Translations under genes and position numbers: made by a program
Assembly: GCA_034189325.1 (NCBI GenBank)
Contig: JAXHUM010000108.1
Span: 1-26,280, forward strand
Source: JAXHUM01 sp034189325
GTDB taxonomy: Bacteria; Desulfobacterota; DSM-4660; Desulfatiglandales; Desulfatiglandaceae
DNA length: 26,280 nucleotides
Reading direction: 5' to 3'
Notes under the pieces: generated by a model
The model's database searches: none
What the model saw: the letters and a program-made list of their open reading frames with translations, nothing else
Told to the model about the DNA's origin: nothing
In this document: in pieces, positions 15,565 to 22,943 of the stretch
How the letters are laid out: each line of letters opens with the position of its first letter
Position numbering within the stretch: the first letter of the stretch is position 1

Positions 15565-16452
15565 ATGGAGAAAATTCTCAACTACGTGATGGTAGGACTG
15601 GCAAATGGATGTATCTATTCCCTCGTGGCCATCGGTTTTGTGTTGATCTACAAATCATCGGGCATCCTCAACTTTGCCCAGGGATCGATCGTGATCCTGA
15701 GCGCCTATGTATTCTACTCCTTTTCCATGCAATTCGGGATCCCCCTTTTGGTATCCATTGCAATGGCCCTTGTTTTCGGGGCCTTTCTCGGCTTTTGTAT
15801 TGAACGCTTTATGCTCGACCGTCTTATCGGCCAGCCTATCCTTGCGGTTATTATCCTTACCCTCGCGTTCAGTGAATTCTTGAAAGGGACCATGTACCTG
15901 GGATGGGGAACGGACATTCTGAATGCGCCTCCGCTCTTTCCCAAGGGAGAAATAAGCCTTTTCGGTGCGGGCCATTTGGATTACTCGCGACTGGCCTTTC
16001 TCATTATCACATTCATCCTGATCAGCGGATTTGCCCTTTTTTACAATAAGACAAAGACAGGTCTATCCATGAAGGCCACGGCGGATGACACGGTCGTCGC
16101 GGGCAGCGTCGGCATAAGGGTCAGAAAAGTCTTTGCCCTGACCTGGATTATCAGTTGCGTAACAGCAGCGGCAGGGGGCATTCTCCTGACCAATATCATG
16201 GGTGTGAATTACCAGGTGGGTGAAATAGGTTATAAGGCCATGGCCGTTGCCCTTGTGGGAGGGCTGGAATCCTTACCTGGAATTATCGTGATCGGGCCGC
16301 TTATGGGTATCGTGGAATTCCTTGCCGCAGCCTATCTCGATCCACTGGTCGGCGGAGGGATGAGAGATTTGGCCCCCTTTATTATACTCCTTATTGTCCT
16401 GATCATTCGCCCCTATGGAATTTTCGGATGGAAACGTATTGAAAGGATCTGA
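15565..16452 (+). CDS. livH: Liv-type ABC permease (LivH-like)
   Basis: A 295-residue inner-membrane permease with about eight hydrophobic segments. The N-terminal LANGCIYSLVAIGFVLIYKS and the LNFAQGSIVIL box are typical of LivH, as are SMKATADDTVVAGSVGI (coupling region for the ATPase) and AVALVGGLESLPGIIVIGPL near the C-terminus. The ATG at 15565 directly follows the livF stop codon. livM starts 3 bases after its own stop. Confidence 0.95.
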   Translation: MEKILNYVMVGLANGCIYSLVAIGFVLIYKSSGILNFAQGSIVILSAYVFYSFSMQFGIPLLVSIAMALVFGAFLGFCIERFMLDRLIGQPILAVIILTLAFSEFLKGTMYLGWGTDILNAPPLFPKGEISLFGAGHLDYSRLAFLIITFILISGFALFYNKTKTGLSMKATADDTVVAGSVGIRVRKVFALTWIISCVTAAAGGILLTNIMGVNYQVGEIGYKAMAVALVGGLESLPGIIVIGPLMGIVEFLAAAYLDPLVGGGMRDLAPFIILLIVLIIRPYGIFGWKRIERI

Positions 16453-16455
16453 CAG

Positions 16456-17496
16456 ATGTGGCGTCCCAGTGGAATCTTCAGCGTAACATATCGTAAGGAA
16501 ATCGCCTTCATTCAAACACCTTTTCAGTGGGTCATGCTCTTTTTGGCTCTCCTGTTCGGCTTTTCCCTGCCCTTTTATGCCTCACTTGAGATACTCGACT
16601 TCTTTATAAAGGCGTGGATCACTGTTACCGCCGTGTTGGGCCTGACTCTCCTGACGGGCAACTGCGGACAGATCTCTCTGGGCCATACCGGCTTTATGGC
16701 GGTGGGCGCCTTTGCCGGGGCCATATCTCTGGCAAAGGGTATTCCCCTGCCATTTGTGATTATCATTTCAGGGCTGGCCGGTGGTGCTGCAGGTATGATT
16801 TTCGGGCTCCCGGCCCTACGGATCAAGGGATTCTATCTGGCCTTTGCAACCCTTGCCGCCTATTACATTATTCAATTCGCGCTGATTCATTATTTCGGCG
16901 GAGAAGTTGGCCACAGCGTCCCTCCCCCGACTGTCTTGGGCTTTACTTTCGACTCTGATCTTCGCATCTACTATCTGATCGCAACCACCTGCTTTATCAT
17001 GACCTATGCTGCCAAAAACATCACCCGGTGCAAGTGGGGAAGGGCCTTTGTCGCCATCAGAGACCATGATATCGCAGCCAACACACTGGGTGTGAATGTC
17101 TATTTCTACAAACTCATGGCCTTCTTTATCGGGTGCTTTTATGCGGGGGTGGCAGGCCTCTTACTGACCGTCTATATGGGTTGGGCCTCTGTGGATCACT
17201 ACAGTCTCTCAAACTGTATATGGTATCTTGGTATGATCATCGTGGGCGGGATGAACAGTATCAGCGGCGCTTATATGGGGGCCTTTTTCATCCTTGGAAT
17301 CGAGGAGGCAGGGAACATCATTGCGCCGACCCTTGCCGAGATCTTCCCGAAACTGGCAGGGTCCATGATCGGGGCTATACCGATCCTGTTCGTCGGTCTG
17401 GCGCTCATGATTTTTATCATGTTGGAGCCCCGAGGATTGGTCCATCGTTGGGAGATCATGAAGACATCGGTCAGGATCTTCCCGTTTCATCATTAA
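16456..17496 (+). CDS. livM: Liv-type ABC permease (LivM-like)
   Basis: A 346-residue inner-membrane permease, partner of LivH. LTLLTGNCGQISLGHTGFMA followed by VGAFAGA is the family's conserved N-terminal box, GRAFVAIRDHDIAANTLGVN is the coupling loop, and LGMIIVGGMNSISGAYMGA follows. AAGGA stands upstream of ATG 16456, 3 bases from the livH stop. It is the last gene of the operon, facing a convergent dockerin gene. A GC-rich stem without T-tract (17498-17514) follows its stop. Confidence 0.95.
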   Translation: MWRPSGIFSVTYRKEIAFIQTPFQWVMLFLALLFGFSLPFYASLEILDFFIKAWITVTAVLGLTLLTGNCGQISLGHTGFMAVGAFAGAISLAKGIPLPFVIIISGLAGGAAGMIFGLPALRIKGFYLAFATLAAYYIIQFALIHYFGGEVGHSVPPPTVLGFTFDSDLRIYYLIATTCFIMTYAAKNITRCKWGRAFVAIRDHDIAANTLGVNVYFYKLMAFFIGCFYAGVAGLLLTVYMGWASVDHYSLSNCIWYLGMIIVGGMNSISGAYMGAFFILGIEEAGNIIAPTLAEIFPKLAGSMIGAIPILFVGLALMIFIMLEPRGLVHRWEIMKTSVRIFPFHH

Positions 17497-17497
17497 G

Positions 17498-17514
17498 CCC
17501 CCTTGGGGAGGGCA
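17498..17514. other. short GC-rich stem after livM
   Basis: GCCCCCTTGGGGAGGGC can fold on itself with one mismatch right after the livM stop. It lacks a T-tract on both strands, so it is at best a weak termination or mRNA-end structure in the 79-bp convergent gap. Confidence 0.25.
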
Positions 17515-17575
17515 TGATCCTGCCGAGTGAAAAGCGGGCGGGGCATATAGAATATTGTTGAAGGCCGGAAAGAAT

Positions 17576-18619
17576 CTATCGTCCCAGTATATGGTCGAGA
17601 ATCAACTCTGCATCGTCGGCAGTGACTCCCCCATCCTCATCCACATCGGCCAGAGCTACAATGGCCGGGTCCGTTTCTATCCCCAAAATTACATTGACGC
17701 ATAGCTGGACATCTATTGTATTGGTATGGCCGTCTCCGTTCAGGTCCCCCACGGCACCATTGTTGCCGTCCCAACCGGCGAGTCGGGCCATCATCCACCA
17801 GAAGGCCTTGCCCTTTTGCTGACAGTTGAGACATCGGGAATGGGCGCAGGAACATGATTCGCACTCACCCGGATGGGCCGCACACCACTCATCGGCCCAG
17901 TTGCCTCCGTCGTAATTACATTCATCATCAGCGCCACGATCCAGAAAGTAGTTTCCATCAGGATCGTAGCTTTCAATATCTGCGAAATCAAAGAGGACCT
18001 TGTCGTTCGTGGTGCAATAGTCCCGTATCTGATTATTCCTGATATGGACATTGCCCGTCTCGCCTGTTCCGTCGAGATGTCCCGTCATATAGATGAATGT
18101 AACGTTGGGATAATCGATCTCCAGTTGATTCATAAGGTCAAGATAGGTATTGATATCCTCTTCACTGCCGTTGACCTGGCCGCACCACGACCACATGATC
18201 ATGTTGCGATCATTGCCGCTTGCATCGAGGAGTTCCCTTGTCCTGGCCGCCCATGTGACCCTGTCGGGGTTTCCAAGGTCGCCGGCAGGTACCCTGTCAT
18301 GGAGAGACAAACCACCCTCGGTGCCGTCATGGTCAAACCAATACAGGGAACCGGAGGCCCCTCTCAAGAGGCCCATTCCGGTTACGATCTGGCTACCGTG
18401 TGAAGTGTGCCCATAAGCGATCCTGAAGGTCCCCTTTGCCACCTCTATCCAGGAGGGAGGGACCTGGTTGATGTCTGTGTGCCTATGGTCAATGATGATC
18501 GGTTCATCAAGGGCTTCCGCATTAAAGATACTTGAAGATAGACAAAAACCGATGATCCCTATCAAGAAAGTCAGCTTTTTGACAACGGGTTGTGCTGAGA
18601 GGGGCTTTGACTGTCTCAT
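17576..18619 (-). CDS. secreted protein with C-terminal dockerin type I domain
   Basis: A 347-residue protein starting at ATG 18619, with AAGGAG about 13 bases upstream. An upstream in-frame start at 18703 would overlap the cohesin gene and destroy the signal peptide. Signal peptide: residues 1 to about 36, ending FNAEA before LDEP. The middle domain (about 37-250) holds AYGHTSHGSQIVTGMG, MWSWCGQVNG and FIYMTGHLDGTGETGN. It resembles an uncharacterised, possibly SGNH-hydrolase-like family, which I cannot name firmly. A Cys-rich stretch (ECESCSCAHSRCLNCQQKG) precedes the dockerin. Dockerin (291-347) has both calcium loops, DLNGDGHTNTID and DVDEDGGVTADD, each followed by a helix. It lies 70 bases after the cohesin gene, so the two are likely cotranscribed. 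Confidence 0.82.
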   Translation of the reverse strand: MRQSKPLSAQPVVKKLTFLIGIIGFCLSSSIFNAEALDEPIIIDHRHTDINQVPPSWIEVAKGTFRIAYGHTSHGSQIVTGMGLLRGASGSLYWFDHDGTEGGLSLHDRVPAGDLGNPDRVTWAARTRELLDASGNDRNMIMWSWCGQVNGSEEDINTYLDLMNQLEIDYPNVTFIYMTGHLDGTGETGNVHIRNNQIRDYCTTNDKVLFDFADIESYDPDGNYFLDRGADDECNYDGGNWADEWCAAHPGECESCSCAHSRCLNCQQKGKAFWWMMARLAGWDGNNGAVGDLNGDGHTNTIDVQLCVNVILGIETDPAIVALADVDEDGGVTADDAELILDHILGR

Positions 18620-18689
18620 TGTTCGACCTGCTCCTTGTCTTATGATCAGCCATGGTGCTGATCCATTTTTGATGATAGACCGACGGGTC

Positions 18690-19571
18690 CTAGACCCCCT
18701 CACTCGGTCGTATCCTCTTCCCGGTTCTCTTCAATGAATATCTTCTCACGAAAAACGCGATCAAACCGAGAAACAGGGCCAGTGGTATCCACAAGAGATG
18801 GCCTTGGCCCTGCACTACCAGGTAGGCCGCCCCTGTCACAGGTATTAAGGCGTACCGGGTCGCGGCCTTGAGAATGGGGTGTGCCCGCAAGGAATCAGCC
18901 ACGGGAGGGGAGAACCTGTAGTAAAGTTCCACGAACCGCCTGCCGATTTTGTGATTCAAAAGACACTGGTCTCTGAAATCGGAAAGGATGGACACATGTC
19001 TCTCCATCTTCGAACCAAAGGCGGCCGTGGCAATGAAACAGCCGTTTCCGCCTCCATCGGAGACAACACTGCTTGAGCCCCCGCCGGAACATGTCACACA
19101 CGCGTCAACCGACGTTGAAAGGACCAAAACAGCTCCCCCTGTGCATGTGACGAGATCTCCCAGATCGAGGGAAATATCCCCGGCAGGGGCATTGTCCATG
19201 ATCCTGAATCTGATATTTGCGACAACGCCGTCAGGAATAATGTTTTGGTTCATTCCGTAGATGACGACCCTCACCTCCCCGTCTTGAGGAGAGAATACCT
19301 CAAACTGCTTTTCAGCCCCCCCAGGCGGGACATCAGTGACAAGGGCCGTGCCTTGGGCGGAAAGATATTCCAGCAGGGCAGGGTCAAACTCGACAATAAA
19401 GTTCATGGATGAAACATTTTGGGGATTGGACGAGAGGGTGACCGAGACGGTCACTTGGGTCCCTGCCTCCCCTGAAACATCTCCCAACGAGAGGGTCGCA
19501 TCGGCCAGGGCCGATGTCGGCACAAGGGCAATCATAAGGCCGACCCACACACACAGCAATTTTGATTTCAT
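18690..19571 (-). CDS. cohesin-domain surface protein with CFI-box C-terminus
   Basis: A 293-residue protein. Signal peptide 1-23 ends SALA before DATLSLGD. Residues 24-165 form a cohesin-like beta sandwich: DVSGEAGTQVTVSVTLSSNP, the strand MNFIVEFDPALLEYLSAQG, VVIYGMNQN, and VVANIRFRIMDNAPAGDISL. A Gly/Ser-rich linker leads to GCFIATAAFGS, the CFI-box motif, followed by HVSILSDFRDQCLL and YYRFSPPVAD, the usual CFI-box-CTERM order. A transmembrane helix near 255-276 and a basic tail end the protein, suggesting envelope anchoring with the cohesin outside. AAGGAG lies about 9 bases before ATG 19571. The next gene encodes a dockerin, its natural type of partner. Confidence 0.82.
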   Translation of the reverse strand: MKSKLLCVWVGLMIALVPTSALADATLSLGDVSGEAGTQVTVSVTLSSNPQNVSSMNFIVEFDPALLEYLSAQGTALVTDVPPGGAEKQFEVFSPQDGEVRVVIYGMNQNIIPDGVVANIRFRIMDNAPAGDISLDLGDLVTCTGGAVLVLSTSVDACVTCSGGGSSSVVSDGGGNGCFIATAAFGSKMERHVSILSDFRDQCLLNHKIGRRFVELYYRFSPPVADSLRAHPILKAATRYALIPVTGAAYLVVQGQGHLLWIPLALFLGLIAFFVRRYSLKRTGKRIRPSEGV

Positions 19572-20058
19572 ATGAATGAGCTCCTTATTTCTGAGAGATC
19601 TTTTTTGAGGTCATAAGAGGGGACCTCAGCCCACCCTACATATCCCACACAGGATGAGCAAGGGCCGTGCCATGACTCCAGGACTGTTCCCGATCCGCTC
19701 TTTCGACAAAAAGACGGGGACAAAGTATGAGACGCCTGTAAGTTATAGTTAGGTTAGTTAATTAAAAAATAGCCTTATTAAGACAGATAATGTCCATGGC
19801 GTGCGGTTGAAGACCCACAATCCATCCTGGTATGAATGAGGGGTGTGTCAAAAGGATCATACGCAGGCAAGGGCACTAGCCTAAGCAGAAAGATATGTGT
19901 TGATTGCGCCACTGGTTGTCTCCCATGCATATTACCGGTCTTTGTGGAAAAAGCAGAATTCTATGGAGTGCCTTTGTCTGTTTTGGTAAAAGTATAGTGT
20001 TGTCAGGCCGGCTTCCTCGGTCCCTGATCGCATATTCCAGTTAATTCAGAGGGATACC
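19572..20058. other. divergent intergenic region with leader hairpin
   Basis: These 487 bases separate the divergent cohesin and transglutaminase-like genes. An AT-rich core (about 19740-19785) has four closely spaced GTTA repeats between 19742 and 19760 and probably holds promoter elements. I see no ORF with support and no RNA family I recognise. A hairpin near the cohesin start is listed separately. Confidence 0.4.
19606..19628 (-). promoter_or_regulatory. 7-bp inverted repeat in the cohesin gene leader
   Basis: TGAGGTC (19606-19612) and GACCTCA (19622-19628) are perfect inverted repeats around 9 bases. On the minus strand this lies about 35 bases upstream of the cohesin ATG and just before its ribosome binding site. 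It is followed by A residues, not T, so it is not a terminator. An operator or translational control hairpin is possible. Confidence 0.4.
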
Positions 20059-20718
20059 ATGGTTTTTGATCTCGAAAAAGAGGCGCTCATTGCCTCGGGA
20101 ATTCAGGGAAACGATCTCATGGGTGCCTGTTGTGAGCGGCTGGATGGCTTGTACAGGGAGTTTAGACGTCAGATAAGGCTTCCCAACGATGTCTCGTCCC
20201 GGTCAAAGGCCCTCTTTGACTGGCTGTGGCGACAAAAACCCAACCGGTACGGGCTCGGATCTGATTTTCGCTTGAACCATGTGATCGAGGCCCAGACGGA
20301 TCAGGGCACCCAGGTTGTCGGCAATTGCCTGGGCCTGACACTCCTTTACAATTGCCTTTTAAGAAGATTGGGGATTTACGCAGGGGCGCTCAATCTGGAA
20401 AACGCCTTCGGCAAAGGCCCCCATGTGCTGACGGCCCTGAAGATCGACGAAGACCTCGTCGACGTAGAGAATATCCTTCCCCATGGATTCGATTACCATG
20501 GCCATATAAACAATCCGTCACGGGCCTCATGGGGGGACCAGGAGCTGGTGGCGGATATCTACCTATCCATGGGGAATCTCCTTTTTGATAAGGGCCGATT
20601 TGACGAGGCCCTGGAAAACTATGACAGGGCCGTGGATCTGAACAGTGAATATGAAAAGGCCCGCATTAACAGGGCTATCTGCTTGATGGAACTGGAAAAC
20701 AGGGGGGAAGTCCGGTAG
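20059..20718 (+). CDS. transglutaminase-like (SirB1-type) protein with TPR
   Basis: A 219-residue cytoplasmic protein without signal peptide. VVGNCLGLTLLYNCLLRRLG (86-105) with Cys90, PHVLTALKI (121-129) with His122, and VDVENI with Asp135 give the Cys-His-Asp order of the transglutaminase-like fold, as in SirB1-type proteins. Residues 165-215 form at least one TPR unit (IYLSMGNLLFDKGRFDEALE followed by NYDRAVDLN). No enzymatic activity is established for SirB1-type proteins to my knowledge. A GAGGGA-type site precedes ATG 20059. It leads a run of four genes spaced 23, 6 and 18 bases apart, so it may belong to the same transcript as the CoA enzymes downstream. Confidence 0.7.
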   Translation: MVFDLEKEALIASGIQGNDLMGACCERLDGLYREFRRQIRLPNDVSSRSKALFDWLWRQKPNRYGLGSDFRLNHVIEAQTDQGTQVVGNCLGLTLLYNCLLRRLGIYAGALNLENAFGKGPHVLTALKIDEDLVDVENILPHGFDYHGHINNPSRASWGDQELVADIYLSMGNLLFDKGRFDEALENYDRAVDLNSEYEKARINRAICLMELENRGEVR

Positions 20719-20741
20719 AAGACAGCCAGAGGGGGGGCTTT

Positions 20742-21698
20742 GTGAAAAGAACACGAATCAATGGTTTGTTGGGAATAGACTACCCGATTCTCCAGGGCGG
20801 GATGCTCTGGATTGCCGATGCCGGGCTTGCAGCAGCCGTATCAAACGCCGGCGCGCTGGGGATCATCAGTCCCCTGGCCGGAATGGAGAGGCATGGCCAT
20901 GCATCGGAAAATCTCAGGGAGCAGATCGACCGGGCCAGGGGCCTCACAGAAAAACCCTTTGGTGTGAACATCCCCCTCGATCTGCGCGACAGCGGGATCC
21001 TGATCGATACCCTCTTGAAAGAAAGGGTCGAAATCGTTGTTACGGCCGCAGGCGACCCAGGGGCCTTTACCGGGCTTTTGCGTCATGAGAAGATAAAGGT
21101 CCTCCATGTGGTAAGTTCCGTCAGACAGGCCCGTATTGCTGAAGCCTCTCACGTGGATGCCGTCGTTGTCGAAGGCGTTGAAGCTGCAGGCCATATCGGG
21201 TTTGATGAACTGCCCCTCTTTTCACTCATCCCCCAGGTTGTTGACGCGGTTTCGGTGCCTGTGATCGCCGCAGGAGGCATTGCCGACGCCAGAGGTCTTG
21301 TTGCGGCCTTCTCCCTCGGGGCCGAAGGCGTGCAGCTGGGAACACGGTTCGTCCCTGTTGTGGAAAACATCGCAAGCCCTGCTTATAAGCGGGCGATCAT
21401 CGAGGCAGGGGACTCGGATACAATCATAACCTGCCGCAGGCTGTTGCCGGCCAGGAGTCTCAAGACCGAATTCTCGAAGCGTCTTTCGGCCTTGGAGGAG
21501 AGGGGCGCGTCAGCCGAAGAAATAAGAGAATTCCTCGGGTATGGTCGTCCCAGGAAAAGCCAGTTGGAGGGGGACCTTGCCGAGGGTGAGGCATACTGTG
21601 GGACGTCCGCCGGGTTGATAAAAGATATTGTGCCGGCCGCCACTGTCATAGAGCAACTGGTCAAGGGGTATCAAGAGGTTATCAAGAGGATTTCATGA
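20742..21698 (+). CDS. FMN flavoprotein, nitronate monooxygenase / FabK-like (second copy)
   Basis: A 318-residue TIM-barrel flavoprotein related to the one at 8711-9658 but clearly divergent. YPILQGGMLWIADAGLAAAV (14-33), VSNAGALGIIS (33-43), KPFGVNIP (71-78), EGVEAAGHIGFDE (144-156) with His151, IAAGGIADARGL (175-186) and LGAEGVQLGTRF (192-203) are the family marks. The start is GTG 20742, behind a run of G residues (AGGGGGGG). Its two neighbours downstream are CoA-transferases, which favours a CoA-ester substrate over a free nitronate. This is inference from context only. Confidence 0.86.
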   Translation: MKRTRINGLLGIDYPILQGGMLWIADAGLAAAVSNAGALGIISPLAGMERHGHASENLREQIDRARGLTEKPFGVNIPLDLRDSGILIDTLLKERVEIVVTAAGDPGAFTGLLRHEKIKVLHVVSSVRQARIAEASHVDAVVVEGVEAAGHIGFDELPLFSLIPQVVDAVSVPVIAAGGIADARGLVAAFSLGAEGVQLGTRFVPVVENIASPAYKRAIIEAGDSDTIITCRRLLPARSLKTEFSKRLSALEERGASAEEIREFLGYGRPRKSQLEGDLAEGEAYCGTSAGLIKDIVPAATVIEQLVKGYQEVIKRIS

Positions 21699-21704
21699 GG
21701 TTTA

Positions 21705-22925
21705 ATGGTGGAACCTGAAAAGAACAACAAAGGGTTTCTCTCAGGCATAAAGGTCCTTGATCTGGCGGATGAAAAGGCGAGCTTTTCCACCAAGCTCCTG
21801 GCGGACATGGGGGCAAGGGTCATCAAGGTTGAAAGGCCCGGGGGTGATTCGAGCCGCTGGGTCGGTCCTTTCTGGGGGGGAGCGCCCCATTGTGAAAGGA
21901 GCCTCTCTTTCTGCTACCACAATATGAACAAGCTCGGCATTACCCTCGATATGGAGCGTGAGGCCGGAAGAGACATCTTTTTAAAGCTTGTCAAGAGATC
22001 GGATATTGTGGTGGAGAGCTTCTTGCCGGGGTATCTGACGACGCTGGGCCTCGATTTTGAGTGCCTGAGCAGGGTCAATCCAAGACTCATCCTGGCCTCG
22101 GTATCCGGTTTTGGACAAAAAGGCCCGCGAAGGGGGGACAAGTCCTGCGACCTCGTGGCTGCCGCCTCGGGCGGCCAGATGTTTGTCTCCGGGTCCCCCA
22201 TGAAGTCCCCCTTAAAGTCCTTTGGAGAGCAGGCCTATTACACGGCCTCCCTATTTGCCGCGTTCGGCGTTCTCCTGGCCCTGAGGATGCGTCGTCAAAA
22301 CGGAAGAGGCGAACATCTCGACATTTCTCTGCAGGAGTCGGTTGCCTCAACCCTGGAACATGTGATGATTCGCTATTTTCATGATCGAATCATACCCCAA
22401 AGGCAGGGAGGACTCCACTGGAACAACCTCTTTTGTATCTTGCCCTGCAGGGACGGTCATATCCATATGACGCCTTTTGAAAGATGGGAGACCCTGGTGG
22501 GTTGGCTGAAAAGCGAGGACATGGCCGAAGATCTTCATGAACAAAGATGGCACGACCCGGCATATCGTCTCAAGAACATAGATCATGTCCTCTCCGTGTT
22601 CCGCCGATGGACGAAAACACATACTAGAGGCGAGCTCTTCGAACTGGCGCAGCTTATGAGATTCCCGTGGGCCCCGGTTCATTCCATCAAGGAGGTGGCG
22701 AATTCGGATCACCTCAAAGAGAGGGGTTTTTTTGTGGATGTGGAGCATCCCATAGGAGGCGTCCCATTGAAATGCCCCGGCCCCCTCTTCAGAGGCGGCT
22801 TGCATCTTAAAAAGGCCCGGAAAGGGGCCCCTCTCGTGGGGGAGGACAATGTCGTGGTGTATCAAAAAGAGCTGGGCATTACAGAAAAGGAGTATGAAAG
22901 GCTCCTTTCCATAAAAATGATCTAG
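21705..22925 (+). CDS. class III CoA-transferase subunit lacking the catalytic Asp
   Basis: A 406-residue CaiB/BaiF-family protein: GIKVLDLADEKASFSTKLLA (14-33), MGARVIKVERPGGDSSR (35-51), LGITLDMEREAGRD (77-90), IVVESFLPGYLTTLGLDF (101-118), and ASVSGFGQKGP (131-141). Active members form an aspartyl-CoA thioester on an Asp (Asp169 in formyl-CoA transferase). Here the matching region reads GEQAYYTASLFAAFG (174-188), with Tyr or Thr in that place under either gap placement. It is probably a non-catalytic partner of the next gene, 18 bases downstream. Heteromeric class III enzymes such as BbsEF show that two-gene arrangements exist. ATG 21705 follows the flavoprotein stop by 6 bases. Confidence 0.85.
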   Translation: MVEPEKNNKGFLSGIKVLDLADEKASFSTKLLADMGARVIKVERPGGDSSRWVGPFWGGAPHCERSLSFCYHNMNKLGITLDMEREAGRDIFLKLVKRSDIVVESFLPGYLTTLGLDFECLSRVNPRLILASVSGFGQKGPRRGDKSCDLVAAASGGQMFVSGSPMKSPLKSFGEQAYYTASLFAAFGVLLALRMRRQNGRGEHLDISLQESVASTLEHVMIRYFHDRIIPQRQGGLHWNNLFCILPCRDGHIHMTPFERWETLVGWLKSEDMAEDLHEQRWHDPAYRLKNIDHVLSVFRRWTKTHTRGELFELAQLMRFPWAPVHSIKEVANSDHLKERGFFVDVEHPIGGVPLKCPGPLFRGGLHLKKARKGAPLVGEDNVVVYQKELGITEKEYERLLSIKMI

Positions 22926-22943
22926 AAGAGATCCTGGGAGACC

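Noticed and set aside
18620..18703. Longer N-terminus for the dockerin protein
   Set aside because: It would overlap the cohesin gene and place 28 polar residues before the signal peptide. ATG 18619 has its own ribosome site.
19840..19920. Possible cyclic-di-GMP riboswitch upstream of the transglutaminase-like gene
   Set aside because: Scattered GGCAAGGGCAC-like pieces do not form the conserved core and no matching stems were found.
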